A stretch of DNA of 64,000 nucleotides, taken from the NCBI GenBank assembly GCA_965223255.1, contig CBDCWA010000004.1, positions 2,728,001 to 2,792,000 of the forward strand, read 5' to 3'. The translations under genes and the position numbers were made by a program. This document shows, in pieces, positions 9,233-18,290 of the stretch. Under the pieces are notes generated by a model. It had not been told where the DNA came from. It made no database searches and worked only from the letters and a program-made list of their open reading frames with translations. Numbering within the stretch: position 1 is the stretch's first letter; each line of letters opens with the position of its first letter. The stretch comes from CBDCWA01 sp965223255 (GTDB lineage Bacteria > Pseudomonadota > Alphaproteobacteria > Rhizobiales > Hyphomicrobiaceae).

Positions 9233-10135
9233 CTAGGCCTCCCAAGCAGCAAACCCCATGGCGCATCCGACACCATCCCGCGTTCTATAGCAGGGCACAT
9301 AGTCAACACTTGCTCCCGGTTTTGTCATCGCTCCGGCCACCACGATCCAATTTAGAATTTCTGACGTGCCGCCGGTCAATATGTCCGACGGAATACTCAT
9401 GAGAAAAGACTCATCGCGCCGCTCGATCGCGTCGATGAAAGCGTGATCAAACTTTTCATCGATCTTGGTGTGGCTAAGCCCGCCCGAAGCAATGATGGCA
9501 ATGCGGTTTGAAATGTCTGTCTCTCTCAACACGGCCCCCAGTGCGACGCCAAACTCAAAACAACGCTTCGCGCTGGGCGCCGGGGGGAAATACGTGTTGA
9601 TCATTAGCGGGACAATCGGTCTATCTGCTTGGGGCATTAGGAAGTGCAAGACTCTGCCAAATGCATGTCCAAGACCGGCCTCGTAGCGCGTTTCCTTTGA
9701 CCACGACGGATCAAAATTTTTCTCCATCATGCCGTGTAGCAGTTCGAGCGCCAGAGGATGATCGACTTTGTAGCGGGTCATCTGGTCGGTGGGGTCGTCA
9801 CCAAAATAGCGAAAGCGCAGCGTGGCATCGGCTTCTTCACCGATAAAAATTGTGAAAGGCGGCATGTTGTCGAACAAAATATTCTCTTCTTGATCATCAC
9901 CGAGAATTACGATGGTATCGGGCGACCATAGCGCGAGTTTGTCGCGAAGAATGGTGATCGCCCTATCGCAACGCTCCGCCTTTTCCTGCATCGCCTCCGC
10001 CGATAGTTCGTCGTCGAGTCCTGGTTTGGGATTAAAGGGCCCCTTGGTGCGATTAGGAAACGTTTCCCACTTGTCAGGAGATGCAAGAAGCTGCGGCCCG
10101 TGGGACATTGCAACACATCCGACGATCTGTGCCAT
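9233..10135 (-). CDS. Class III extradiol dioxygenase, LigB-type catalytic subunit
   Basis: 300 residues of the LigB superfamily, which cleaves catecholic rings with non-haem Fe(II). Visible are the first ligand in VAMSHGPQL (His12), the catalytic-histidine strand ASGGLSHTKID and the third-ligand region GGTSEILNW (Glu). Where protocatechuate 4,5-dioxygenase has NDHVTSFFFD, this protein has DDQEENILFD, placing Gln82 at the usual second histidine ligand. I have seen this variant in a LigB-like subfamily; its activity is uncertain. No separate LigA small subunit is adjacent. It is divergent from the Rieske oxygenase, which suggests a shared aromatic pathway. Confidence 0.85.
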   Translation of the reverse strand: MAQIVGCVAMSHGPQLLASPDKWETFPNRTKGPFNPKPGLDDELSAEAMQEKAERCDRAITILRDKLALWSPDTIVILGDDQEENILFDNMPPFTIFIGEEADATLRFRYFGDDPTDQMTRYKVDHPLALELLHGMMEKNFDPSWSKETRYEAGLGHAFGRVLHFLMPQADRPIVPLMINTYFPPAPSAKRCFEFGVALGAVLRETDISNRIAIIASGGLSHTKIDEKFDHAFIDAIERRDESFLMSIPSDILTGGTSEILNWIVVAGAMTKPGASVDYVPCYRTRDGVGCAMGFAAWEA

Positions 10136-10389
10136 AATACCATACTCCGAATAGTCCTATTCAGCATCACTGCGGCGTCGCACCTGGATCAATCCACCGC
10201 AAGTGCTTCAACTGAAGCGCGCAATCGATAAAACCGTAGATATCGTTTGACACCCTGCCCGGTCGAGGCATAGCATTGTATCGACGACGCTAGGTTTGAC
10301 CCGCATTCACTCTAAGCAATAACAAGATTCTGGGTGAAATCAACGCAGCCCATAAAAGCTCAATGCATATAATGCATATGGAGTTTGCC
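10136..10389. promoter_or_regulatory. Divergent intergenic region between dioxygenase genes
   Basis: 254 bp separating two divergently transcribed ring-attacking enzymes, so it should contain both promoters. It is moderately AT-rich near 10310-10380. No palindromic operator could be assigned and no regulator gene is adjacent. Confidence 0.4.
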
Positions 10390-11649
10390 ATGCTGACCCA
10401 AGAACAAAACGAACGTCTGACGCGAGTAGGCGCAGGAACGCCTATGGGGGAACTCCTAAGGCGCTACTGGCATCCAATCGCAACGCTTTCCCAGATGAAG
10501 GAGCGAGATACGCTGCCGATAAGGCTGCTCGGTGAAGATCTCGTACTCTACCGGGATCTCTCCGGGAAATTCGGGCTGATTGCGGCGCGCTGTCCGCATC
10601 GCAGCATGTCACTTGTCTATGGCATACCGACCGAGTCTGGAATTCGATGCCCTTATCATGGCTGGGCGTTCGATCAATCCGGTGCCTGCATAGAACAACC
10701 GTATGAGGAAGCCGAAGACCCGGATGCGCGATTTAAACAAAAGATAAAAACACCAGCATACAAAGTCGCCACGGCAGGCGGAATGTTTTTTGGCTACATG
10801 GGCCCCGATCCAGTGCCCGACTTGCCTCCGTGGGATTTGTTCGTCATGGACGACGTCATGCGTGAAGTCGGATTTGCGGTTGTTCCTTGTAACTGGCTTC
10901 AGATCATGGAGAATTCACTAGACCCAGTGCACGTAGAATGGCTGCATCAGCACATGCGAAATTATGTGCTCGAAAAACTCGGTAAGTCTGAGAAAAAACG
11001 AGAGCCTCAATCGCATAGAAAAATTGGATTCGATGTATTTGAATATGGCATCGTCAAGCGTCGTGTTTTGGAAGGCGGCACCGAGGAGGACGAGGACTGG
11101 TCAGTCGGCCATCCCGTCGTATTCCCCAATTATTTGAAGAGTGGGAGCGCGGGCGCACCAGCTTTTCAGATCCGCGTGCCGATGGATGATGAGAATACGG
11201 CCTATTGGTGGTACCGCTGTTATACGAAAGACTCCGGGCTCGAATTGAAATCGCAAGAGCTGGACGAAATCCCCTATTTCGTTGCCCCGGTTCCCGAGCT
11301 GGACCAAAGAGGACTGCCGCAATGGGACATACTCGACAACAACAGCGGCCAAGATATTGTTGCCTGGATTACACAGGGCCGCATAACCGATCGGACAAAA
11401 GAATCGCTCGGAAGATCCGATAAAGGCGTAATTCTTTATCGCAAGCTCCTCGAAGATGCCTTGGCGAATGTCGAGGCTGGCCGCGACCCAATGAATGTAT
11501 TTCGCGACAGCGGCCTTAATCGGATCGATCTGGCGATCGAGAAGGCAAAACTGCGCGGCAGGGCTGGCAATATCGTTGGCGGCGAGCGAACCGGGAACAC
11601 GACAAAGTACAGCCCGATCCTAAAAGAAGAGGATTCGGCAAGGTCATAG
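10390..11649 (+). CDS. Rieske non-haem iron aromatic oxygenase, phthalate dioxygenase type
   Basis: 419 residues. The Rieske [2Fe-2S] site is CPHR followed 16 residues later by CPYHGW (C-x-H...C-x2-H), and the mononuclear iron site is ENSLDPVHVEWLHQHM (D-x2-H-x4-H). Length and the opening MLTQEQNERLTRVGAGTPMG match the phthalate 4,5-dioxygenase oxygenase group, which hydroxylates or demethylates aromatic acids. The ATG at 10390 is chosen over 10363 because GGAG lies 6 bases upstream. No ferredoxin-reductase gene is present in the window, so electrons must come from an unlinked reductase. It is followed within 40 bases by a TctC-like binding protein, suggesting an uptake-plus-oxidation operon. 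Confidence 0.9.
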   Translation: MLTQEQNERLTRVGAGTPMGELLRRYWHPIATLSQMKERDTLPIRLLGEDLVLYRDLSGKFGLIAARCPHRSMSLVYGIPTESGIRCPYHGWAFDQSGACIEQPYEEAEDPDARFKQKIKTPAYKVATAGGMFFGYMGPDPVPDLPPWDLFVMDDVMREVGFAVVPCNWLQIMENSLDPVHVEWLHQHMRNYVLEKLGKSEKKREPQSHRKIGFDVFEYGIVKRRVLEGGTEEDEDWSVGHPVVFPNYLKSGSAGAPAFQIRVPMDDENTAYWWYRCYTKDSGLELKSQELDEIPYFVAPVPELDQRGLPQWDILDNNSGQDIVAWITQGRITDRTKESLGRSDKGVILYRKLLEDALANVEAGRDPMNVFRDSGLNRIDLAIEKAKLRGRAGNIVGGERTGNTTKYSPILKEEDSARS

Positions 11650-11688
11650 AGCGCATCCAACTCAATTCGCGTGGAAAGGTGCAGTAAA

Positions 11689-13026
11689 ATGTTCACATAC
11701 AGTCATTTCTCCAAGCACAGATTATTCTCAATTCTTGCTGCATCCGGTGCAGCCCTGTTGATACAGACAACGCTGTCATCAGCCGTTGATGTTGAAAAGC
11801 ATTTCAAAGGAAAGAGTCTGAGATTGGTCGTAGATTTCAAACCCGGCGGCGGCACGGATCTACAGGCGCGTTATTTTGCCGGCAATTGGGCAAAATTCAT
11901 ACCGGGAAAGCCTTCAATACAGGTCAATAATATTTTCCCGAACCCGGCCGGTCAGAATTACGTATGGAAATCCAAGCCCGATGGACTGACGTTGTCGTTC
12001 GTAGCGAGCTCCGGCATTGGACGGGAGTTGATGGACCCCACCGCCAAATTTGAGAACGTGAAATTTACCCAGCTCGGCTCGCACGCCAAACGAGATATCG
12101 TGCTGCTTGTAAGAGGCACCTTGCCCTACAATTCAATTCCTGAAGCCAAAGGCGGCAAGGTGCAAATTAAATTGGCCGAGCCAATCGGACGACCGCAAGA
12201 CCTCAATGGCAAGCTGCTCGCAATCAGCATGCTTAGCATGTGGCACGATGTTCCATTGAAAATTGTGACGGTTGCTCGAAGCGGAACGGCGGACACGCTC
12301 CTCATGCTCGAGCGCGGTGATGTAAATTCCTTTCTTGCTGGTTCCCAATGGTATTCGTTGCCAAGGCTACGGCCTGGCTGGTTCTCTAAGGGGTATTTAA
12401 AGCCGATTGCCGATATGGGGCATCCTGATGTGCCCTCGCTGCCGAACTCTGAAATCAAGATGCCAATTCCGAATGCGATCACTTGGCTCACAGACGAACA
12501 AAAGGCGCTTTGGAAAGGCATTGTTCTTCCAGAGGTCGTAAGCGGAAAAGGACTTGTTGGCCCACCAAAAATGCCGAAGGAAGTTACGGCTGCGTTGCGT
12601 AATGCTTACGCTAGTGCGGTGAAAGACAAGAATTTCGCCAAGGGCCTCGAAAAAATAATGAAGCAGCCGATTGCGTTTATTCCCGGCGACAAGATGCAGA
12701 AGCTGGTTACAGAGTATACCGCATCGTTTAAGGCACAGCTGCCGCGCTTCAAGGAACTACAGCTGCAAGCCTACAATCGCTATTTCAAAGGAATAAAATT
12801 ACCAACCATACCAGAAAAATTTGATGGCAAAATTAGCAAGATCAGCCGCGGCGGGCGAATTGTCGTCATCGGCAAGCACGTCGTAAAGGTCAGCGGATCT
12901 CGCACAAAAATTACCATTGCGGGTGCAGAGGCGAAGCGTAAGGCATTCAAGGTCGGCATGAGCTGTTCAGTAAAGGGCAGCTTGAGGAAGGGCAAGTACG
13001 AAGGCAGGACGATTGCATGCAAGTAA
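11689..13026 (+). CDS. Second TctC/Bug-like binding protein with the same C-terminal domain
   Basis: 445 residues: signal peptide over about 1-32 (cleavage near SSAVD), TctC-like periplasmic fold with VVDFKPGGGTDLQARYFAGN as the ligand-loop region, then residues about 379-445 forming the added basic domain (SGSRTKITIAG, KVGMSC, terminal RTIACK). Compared with the protein at 3911-5194, the two extra domains share SGS-K/R-TK-V/I-TIAG, AKRK and both cysteines. The ATG at 11689 is preceded by AAAGGTG. It sits between the Rieske gene and a fused TctAB permease, so it should feed that permease with an aromatic or other carboxylate. Confidence 0.87.
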   Translation: MFTYSHFSKHRLFSILAASGAALLIQTTLSSAVDVEKHFKGKSLRLVVDFKPGGGTDLQARYFAGNWAKFIPGKPSIQVNNIFPNPAGQNYVWKSKPDGLTLSFVASSGIGRELMDPTAKFENVKFTQLGSHAKRDIVLLVRGTLPYNSIPEAKGGKVQIKLAEPIGRPQDLNGKLLAISMLSMWHDVPLKIVTVARSGTADTLLMLERGDVNSFLAGSQWYSLPRLRPGWFSKGYLKPIADMGHPDVPSLPNSEIKMPIPNAITWLTDEQKALWKGIVLPEVVSGKGLVGPPKMPKEVTAALRNAYASAVKDKNFAKGLEKIMKQPIAFIPGDKMQKLVTEYTASFKAQLPRFKELQLQAYNRYFKGIKLPTIPEKFDGKISKISRGGRIVVIGKHVVKVSGSRTKITIAGAEAKRKAFKVGMSCSVKGSLRKGKYEGRTIACK

Positions 13027-13052
13027 TGCGACCTGTTCCGTGAGTTTTGGAT

Positions 13053-13083
13053 GGACGGCGGCATGTTCGCCGTCCAATTTTTT
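13053..13083 (+). terminator. Rho-independent terminator/attenuator
   Basis: Stem GGACGGCG / CGCCGTCC with a 7-nt loop, followed by AATTTTTT. It lies between the binding-protein gene and the permease gene. Partial read-through would give more binding protein than permease. Confidence 0.85.
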
Positions 13084-13135
13084 GGCAACGCGTGTTGCAA
13101 TGACCGGTAAGCGTAATCAAGTAGTGGCGTCTTAG

Positions 13136-15157
13136 ATGGATGGTCTGATTTCGGGGCTTGGGCTGCTCGGAACGCAGGCATACTGGCTGGCGTTCTTCGC
13201 TTCCATCTCTATGGCGGCGCTGGCCGCTCTTGTGCCGGGAATCTCCGCTAGTCTATTGATGGCCCTTGCCGTCCCCTTCATCGTCTTCACCGTTCATGAT
13301 CCGGTTCTTGGGATCGTCATGCTCGCGACCATCACGGCTGTCGAGGAAATGCTCGACGTCTTGCCGATCGTCGCATTAGGCCATCCCGGCGGCGGGCAGG
13401 TGACATTTATCGAAGCAAGGCCGCTGTCTTCTCGTGGGCAGGCGGCGCGGGTGCTCGGCTTCGTCTATATGGTCTCCGCGCTCGGCGGGTTGATCGGCGC
13501 GGTTGCGCTCCTCCTTGTGGTTCCCATTATCAAACCGTTTATTCTGCAATTCAGTTTCGCAGAAATCGGGGCGGTTGGTCTGTTCGGCGTCGCACTCGTC
13601 GGCGCGCTCAGCCGTGGTGCAATGATGAAGGGCATTGCAGCAGGCGCGTTTGGTATGTTGCTCAGCACGATTGGGGTTAGCGTCTTTACCGGTGAATCCC
13701 GCTACACGTTCGGATCGCTTCAACTGCGAGAAGGCCTACCGCTGATTGCGACCACGGTTGGCCTGTTTGCGTTGCCGGAAATGTTCGACCTCATGATGAC
13801 ACGAAAGGCAATCGCAGTGCGCCACGACAGGCTCAACACGAGAGAAGTCTTTCGAGGTGTTGGTCTAGCCGTCAAATACTGGCGGCTTGTCGTGCGTCAT
13901 TCCCTGCTCGGCGTATTTCTAGGCGCAATCCCTGGTGTTGGATCACGCGTCGTGTCGTGGCTGTCCTACGGCGTCGGGATGTCTCTGGCCAAGAATAAGG
14001 CCAACTTCGGCAAAGGATCCTACAAGGGGCTAGCATTCTCGGAATCCGTTCAAAGTGCCAAGGAGGGGGGACAGGCCATACCAACTCTGGCATTGGGTAT
14101 TCCCGGTGGACAGAGCTGGGTCTTCGTCCTGGTTGCGATGATCGCCTATGGCGTTTCGCCCGGACCACAGATGCTCACCCAGCATGGGGATATCATAACC
14201 TTGATTGTCGTCAGTATGGTGCTGGGAAATGCTGTCCTTGCCCTAGCCGGCATCCTGTGGTCGGGCCAGCTTGCCAAACTAACGCGTGTACCTTATCCGC
14301 TCCTCGGTGCCTTCATCATACCATTGGCATTTTTGTCCGCTTTCCAGGAAACGCGGCACTGGACGGCGATACCGATCGTTCTAACCTTTGCTGTTCTCGG
14401 ACTCTTAATGAAACAGTACAAATGGCCGCGTCCCCCGCTCATCCTCGGTTTCATCCTCGGAAGCATTATCGAAGAAAATCTTTTATCCGCTCATTCGCTT
14501 TATGGAACAGTCGGTATATTGCAACGCCCACTCACGATCTTTCTGTTAGTGCTTGCAGTTGTGATCGCCGTCTTGTTTACGCGGCTGGCCAACGTTGCAG
14601 CCAACGCCACCAGTGTCGGTGAAAATGGTGCGAACACCTCGCCCGCAGTCGATCAGGGCCGCCAGCCCCTGCGATGGCGTTGGACTTGGCAGCAGCTGTT
14701 CCCATTATTTTTCATTTTAGTTGCAGCATTGTTTGTATGGGAGGCCACGCACTTTAGAGCCAAGGCCTCTGCCTTTCCACTTCTGCTCGGATCAGCCGTC
14801 ATGATATTGGCGTTTGTCGAATTTGTAAGAAATGGAATGGGCAAGGCGGGAGGCGATGTTTTAGATCTCGGCATGTTGAGCGAAGGCATTGACAATCGAG
14901 GACGCTCAGCAATGCAGCTATTGCTGTTAATCGGTATGTTCCTCTTGTTGAGCTTAGTCTTCGGCCTGCAGTATGCGGCAATAATTTTGGCTGGACTAAC
15001 ACCAGCAATTTTCATGCAGGGCAGGCGCTCATGGATCTGGGGCGCGTTAAGCGGCGGCATTATTGCAGCAATGATCGTGTTTTTCTTCGATGGTGTGCTG
15101 CACGTCGTCTGGCCTGAGCCTCTCTTTTGGGATTGGATCCAGAAGCAATTTGGTTAG
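13136..15157 (+). CDS. TctA-TctB fusion permease of a TTT transporter
   Basis: 673 residues, inner membrane. Residues 1 to about 500 are TctA: the N-terminal LVPGISASLLMALAVPFIVF region, ALGHPGGGQVTFIEARPLSS, later PGVGSRVVSWLSYGVG and the second proline-glycine turn IPTLALGIPGGQSWVF. After a hydrophilic linker (about 500-515), residues 516-673 form a four-helix TctB domain (PLFFILVAALFVWEATHFRA to the end). These are usually separate proteins of about 500 and 160 residues. With the binding protein upstream this makes a complete transporter from two genes. The ATG has no clear ribosome site. Confidence 0.88.
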   Translation: MDGLISGLGLLGTQAYWLAFFASISMAALAALVPGISASLLMALAVPFIVFTVHDPVLGIVMLATITAVEEMLDVLPIVALGHPGGGQVTFIEARPLSSRGQAARVLGFVYMVSALGGLIGAVALLLVVPIIKPFILQFSFAEIGAVGLFGVALVGALSRGAMMKGIAAGAFGMLLSTIGVSVFTGESRYTFGSLQLREGLPLIATTVGLFALPEMFDLMMTRKAIAVRHDRLNTREVFRGVGLAVKYWRLVVRHSLLGVFLGAIPGVGSRVVSWLSYGVGMSLAKNKANFGKGSYKGLAFSESVQSAKEGGQAIPTLALGIPGGQSWVFVLVAMIAYGVSPGPQMLTQHGDIITLIVVSMVLGNAVLALAGILWSGQLAKLTRVPYPLLGAFIIPLAFLSAFQETRHWTAIPIVLTFAVLGLLMKQYKWPRPPLILGFILGSIIEENLLSAHSLYGTVGILQRPLTIFLLVLAVVIAVLFTRLANVAANATSVGENGANTSPAVDQGRQPLRWRWTWQQLFPLFFILVAALFVWEATHFRAKASAFPLLLGSAVMILAFVEFVRNGMGKAGGDVLDLGMLSEGIDNRGRSAMQLLLLIGMFLLLSLVFGLQYAAIILAGLTPAIFMQGRRSWIWGALSGGIIAAMIVFFFDGVLHVVWPEPLFWDWIQKQFG

Positions 15158-15177
15158 CCGTTTGGTGGAGATAAGCG

Positions 15178-16299
15178 ATGCAACAGGAAGTCAAACGTTC
15201 AAGATCAGGGCGTAGAAACGTCTATGACGAGTGGATGCGTTCGATTGGCGTCCCAATTTATGAGGGCCATCATGTGGAGGACCTGCGCACAGTCGAGTTG
15301 TCGTGGTGGGAGGCACGCCAGGCACATGCCGCATTCCTACATCTAAAAGGTATGGAAGGCGTGTCAGAAGCTCGCGTAATGGAAATTCCGCCCGGCAAAT
15401 CCACTCCGCCGCTAAAGATGGCCGTTGGAGAGCTCGTATACGTTCTCGAAGGCGAAGGTGCCGCGACGGTTTGGAATGAAGCAGAAGGCGTGCGCAAGAC
15501 ATTTGAATGGTATGAGAAAAGCTTATTCCATTTGCCACGCCATATTCATCATCAAATCTTCAATACCAGTGGCTCAACGCCGGTGCGCCTGCTGCACTAC
15601 AATTACTTACCCGTCGCCATGTCAGTCGTGCCGGACCCCGATTTCTTCTTCAATAATTCCTACGCGAGCCAAATTCGGTTGGCTGATGACGATTCAATGT
15701 TTGAGGACGCCCAAGAAGTAAAGTCGGAAGGACCTGGTGGATCACCGATCGGCGTCTACTGGGTCGGGAACTTTTTCCCGGCCCTCGGTGAGTGGGACCG
15801 GCTTGCCGCTTTTCGCGATCGGGGGGCCGGCGGGCACGCTGTGTTCATGCGGTTTCCTGACGCTGAAATGGGCGCTCACATGTCTGTCTTCAGTCCGGGC
15901 CTCTACAAGAAGGCCCACAAACACGGGCCCGGCCGGGTCATCGTTATTCCGGCTGGCGAGGGCTACTCAGTGCTTTGGAAAGAAGGTGAAGAAAAGATCG
16001 TTTGCCCGTGGCACGAAGCTACGGTTTTCGTGCCTCCTGAGGGCTGGTACCACCAGCACTTCAATACGGGCGTCGGCGGCGCACGATATTTGGCACTCGG
16101 CCCACTGCCGCAATTCCGGGGCAAAGGCGAGACGTTGGCTGATCGCGCCAAGCTACAAATTGAGTATCCAGATGAGGATCCCTGGATAAGGCAGAAGTTC
16201 GAGGAGGAGGTCGCCAAACATGGTGGCAAGAGTCTCATGCCTGACATTGCTTTCAAGGATCGCAACTACCAATGGGACTACGCTGATGAAAAAGATTAG
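15178..16299 (+). CDS. Double-cupin protein, possible ring-cleavage dioxygenase
   Basis: 373 residues with two cupin barrels, roughly 75-155 and 220-310. The first has an E-rich strand LVYVLEGEGAATVW and a LPRHIHHQIFNTS metal strand; the second has YKKAHKHGPGRVIVIPAGEG and PPEGWYHQHFNTG. The arrangement resembles bicupin oxygenases of the gentisate/hydroxynaphthoate 1,2-dioxygenase group, but also non-enzymatic bicupins, so the activity is not certain. The ATG lies 20 bases after the TctAB stop with GGAGATAAGCG upstream, so it is in the same operon. Its stop overlaps by 3 bp the stop of the convergent dehydrogenase gene. Confidence 0.85.
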   Translation: MQQEVKRSRSGRRNVYDEWMRSIGVPIYEGHHVEDLRTVELSWWEARQAHAAFLHLKGMEGVSEARVMEIPPGKSTPPLKMAVGELVYVLEGEGAATVWNEAEGVRKTFEWYEKSLFHLPRHIHHQIFNTSGSTPVRLLHYNYLPVAMSVVPDPDFFFNNSYASQIRLADDDSMFEDAQEVKSEGPGGSPIGVYWVGNFFPALGEWDRLAAFRDRGAGGHAVFMRFPDAEMGAHMSVFSPGLYKKAHKHGPGRVIVIPAGEGYSVLWKEGEEKIVCPWHEATVFVPPEGWYHQHFNTGVGGARYLALGPLPQFRGKGETLADRAKLQIEYPDEDPWIRQKFEEEVAKHGGKSLMPDIAFKDRNYQWDYADEKD

Positions 16300-17513
16300 C
16301 GGTCCACGCTCGGCACTTGGTTTGTAAGCAAGATTTCCTGCCTTAATGCGGCTGACTCTTCGATGGCCACTAGCACCTCCTGGGTAGCTTTTCCCCAGCG
16401 ACCGTCTGCGGGCAACGGACAACCTTCCACTATCGCACGATAAAATGTCTCGAGGCGCGCATCTCTTCCATCATCATCACCATCAAGACGTATCTCCCAT
16501 TGACGTTCGTCGCCGTCCACAATCAGACCGGCGGGCGATAGGCGTACATCACCCTTGTCGAAACTGACGATAAGTGGCCCCCCAAGAATCCAACCGCCCC
16601 TTCTGCTCGGCACCTTGGATGCGGCTGTGCTGCGCCGCCCGCCACCGTAGCGCTCTGCACTTGCCGCGTTATTTTCCCAATCTGGTTCGTTGGCATGGTC
16701 ATTCAATTCGCGCCGTGCACGCGCATAAAGACTTGCGTCGGCAAACGGGGACGCGCCGTCAAATCCGTAAACGAAATCGCGAGAGTCGAAATGATCGTAG
16801 CCACTGCAAAAAGCAGTTCCGCATACGCCATCCTCAAACTCGAAGAAAGTGGTAAAACTTCCCGGGATGCCGCGACTGTCGTCCCAAACACCAGAGGCGC
16901 TTCTCACGCTGCGCAATAAGCCGCCACCGATGGTCCGTATGATATCGAATTGGTGAGGTCCCTGCCGCCAGACAATACCGTTGCCCCATCCCGGTGCAAG
17001 TTCATCGCTTGACCGTGGCCGATAGAGCCAGTCGACAAAGCGCCAACTATTGATGGCACGCAATCGACCAAGCTCACCGCTCAGAACAATTTGCCTTATC
17101 TTGTGAATGCGCGGCTCGAAACTGTGTTTGACGTTCACCCCGAGCAGAACCTTATTTTTTTCCGCTGTCACGATCATTTCTTCGGCTTCGTCCAGCGTTA
17201 CGGCCATCGGCTTCTCGACCAAGACGTGCTTCTTGGCAGACAAAGCCGTCAGCGCATGCGCCCTGTGTAGGTGATTTGGCGTACCGATATAAACGAGCGT
17301 GACACTGGAGTCGGCACACAGTTTCTCTACATCCGAATAAGTTTGAGCGTGAGGAAAGTCGACTTGGAACCGCTTGCGCGTCATGTCGTTGGTGTCGGCA
17401 GCCGCGACAATCTCGAAAAACGCACTGCGATTGATCCGCGGCAGCATATTGACAGCCGCGCCGCCTAATCCAACCAGACCTAGTCCAAGCGGCTTGGGTG
17501 ATGAATTGTGCAT
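16296..17513 (-). CDS. Gfo/Idh/MocA-family NAD(P)-dependent oxidoreductase
   Basis: 405 residues: Rossmann start GLGLVGLGGAAVNMLP, then YIGTPNHLHRAHALTAL and VLVEKPMAVTLDEAEEM, the hallmark EKP motif, followed by the alpha/beta substrate domain. In phthalate 4,5-degradation clusters a protein of this family oxidises the cis-dihydrodiol formed by the Rieske dioxygenase. The neighbouring phthalate-type Rieske gene makes a dihydrodiol dehydrogenase plausible; sugar dehydrogenase is the main alternative. The frame is open to 17597; ATG 17513 is chosen because it begins just before the Rossmann fold, though its ribosome site is weak. An IS3 remnant lies immediately upstream. Confidence 0.85.
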   Translation of the reverse strand: MHNSSPKPLGLGLVGLGGAAVNMLPRINRSAFFEIVAAADTNDMTRKRFQVDFPHAQTYSDVEKLCADSSVTLVYIGTPNHLHRAHALTALSAKKHVLVEKPMAVTLDEAEEMIVTAEKNKVLLGVNVKHSFEPRIHKIRQIVLSGELGRLRAINSWRFVDWLYRPRSSDELAPGWGNGIVWRQGPHQFDIIRTIGGGLLRSVRSASGVWDDSRGIPGSFTTFFEFEDGVCGTAFCSGYDHFDSRDFVYGFDGASPFADASLYARARRELNDHANEPDWENNAASAERYGGGRRSTAASKVPSRRGGWILGGPLIVSFDKGDVRLSPAGLIVDGDERQWEIRLDGDDDGRDARLETFYRAIVEGCPLPADGRWGKATQEVLVAIEESAALRQEILLTNQVPSVDR

Positions 17514-17656
17514 CGCATAAATACAGTCCAATCGCGAGATCGAACTTGCCTTCCTCAAGACGATTTGATTGGACAAATCTACCAGCCCGTTTGCCAATGC
17601 TCAATCGGCCGGCTTTAGCCATTGGGGCAGGCTTTGCCTCAGACTGACCCAGCCCC

Positions 17657-18290
17657 TCAAAGCGGAACGATCAGTGACAGCGTTGTTGGCTGCTGCGCTC
17701 TCCGGCAAAGATGTCCGAACCCGGCCTTTGCTGTTACCCGTCCTTTGTGGACGGTCCAGAAAGATCCGGTTGACTGCCTTTCAAAGTCGTCCGGACTGAT
17801 ATTGCCAACACAACTATGGCGCCTCCTGCGATAGTAGAATACCTCGATGTACTCGAATAGATCGGCACAGGCCTGCTCCCTGGTCCGGTAGCGAACTCTG
17901 TTCACACGTTCACGTGTGAGGGTTGCAAAGGCGCTCTCCACGACGGCATTGTCATTGCAATTGCCGCTTCTGCTCATCGATGGTTTGATGCCGTGCTTTT
18001 CAAGCGCGTTGCGAAAGTCATCGCTGCCATATCGACCGCCGCGATCCAAATGATGGATGAGTGACCCCGTTGGTTGGCAGGCATTGACCGCCATGCGCAA
18101 GGCATCGACCACCAGGTGTCGACGATCTGGCAACGTCCATCACCGACCAACCGATGATGCGGCGAGACAACAAGTCCAGTGTGACGGTAAGCTTCAACCA
18201 GCCCTGACGTGTCGCGATATAGGTAATTTCACTCGCCCAGCGTTGATCAGGGCCAATTCCTGCCGAACGGCTCTACGCCGTTGGTGCGCC
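17657..18290 (-). pseudogene. IS3-family transposase (OrfB) remnant, frameshifted
   Basis: The reverse strand carries the C-terminal half of an IS3 OrfB integrase: SLIHHLDRGGRYGSDDFR, SMSRSGNCNDNAVVESAFAT and RRRRHSCVGNISPDDFE. Upstream, in other frames and interrupted, are RWASEITYIATRQGWLKLTV and LLSRRIIGWSVMDVA, typical of the preceding catalytic core. The break near 18133 is a frameshift. A sequence at 17729-17755 resembles the right terminal repeat of the same family at 53972-53998. No left end, OrfA or intact frame is present, so it cannot move. Confidence 0.85.
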
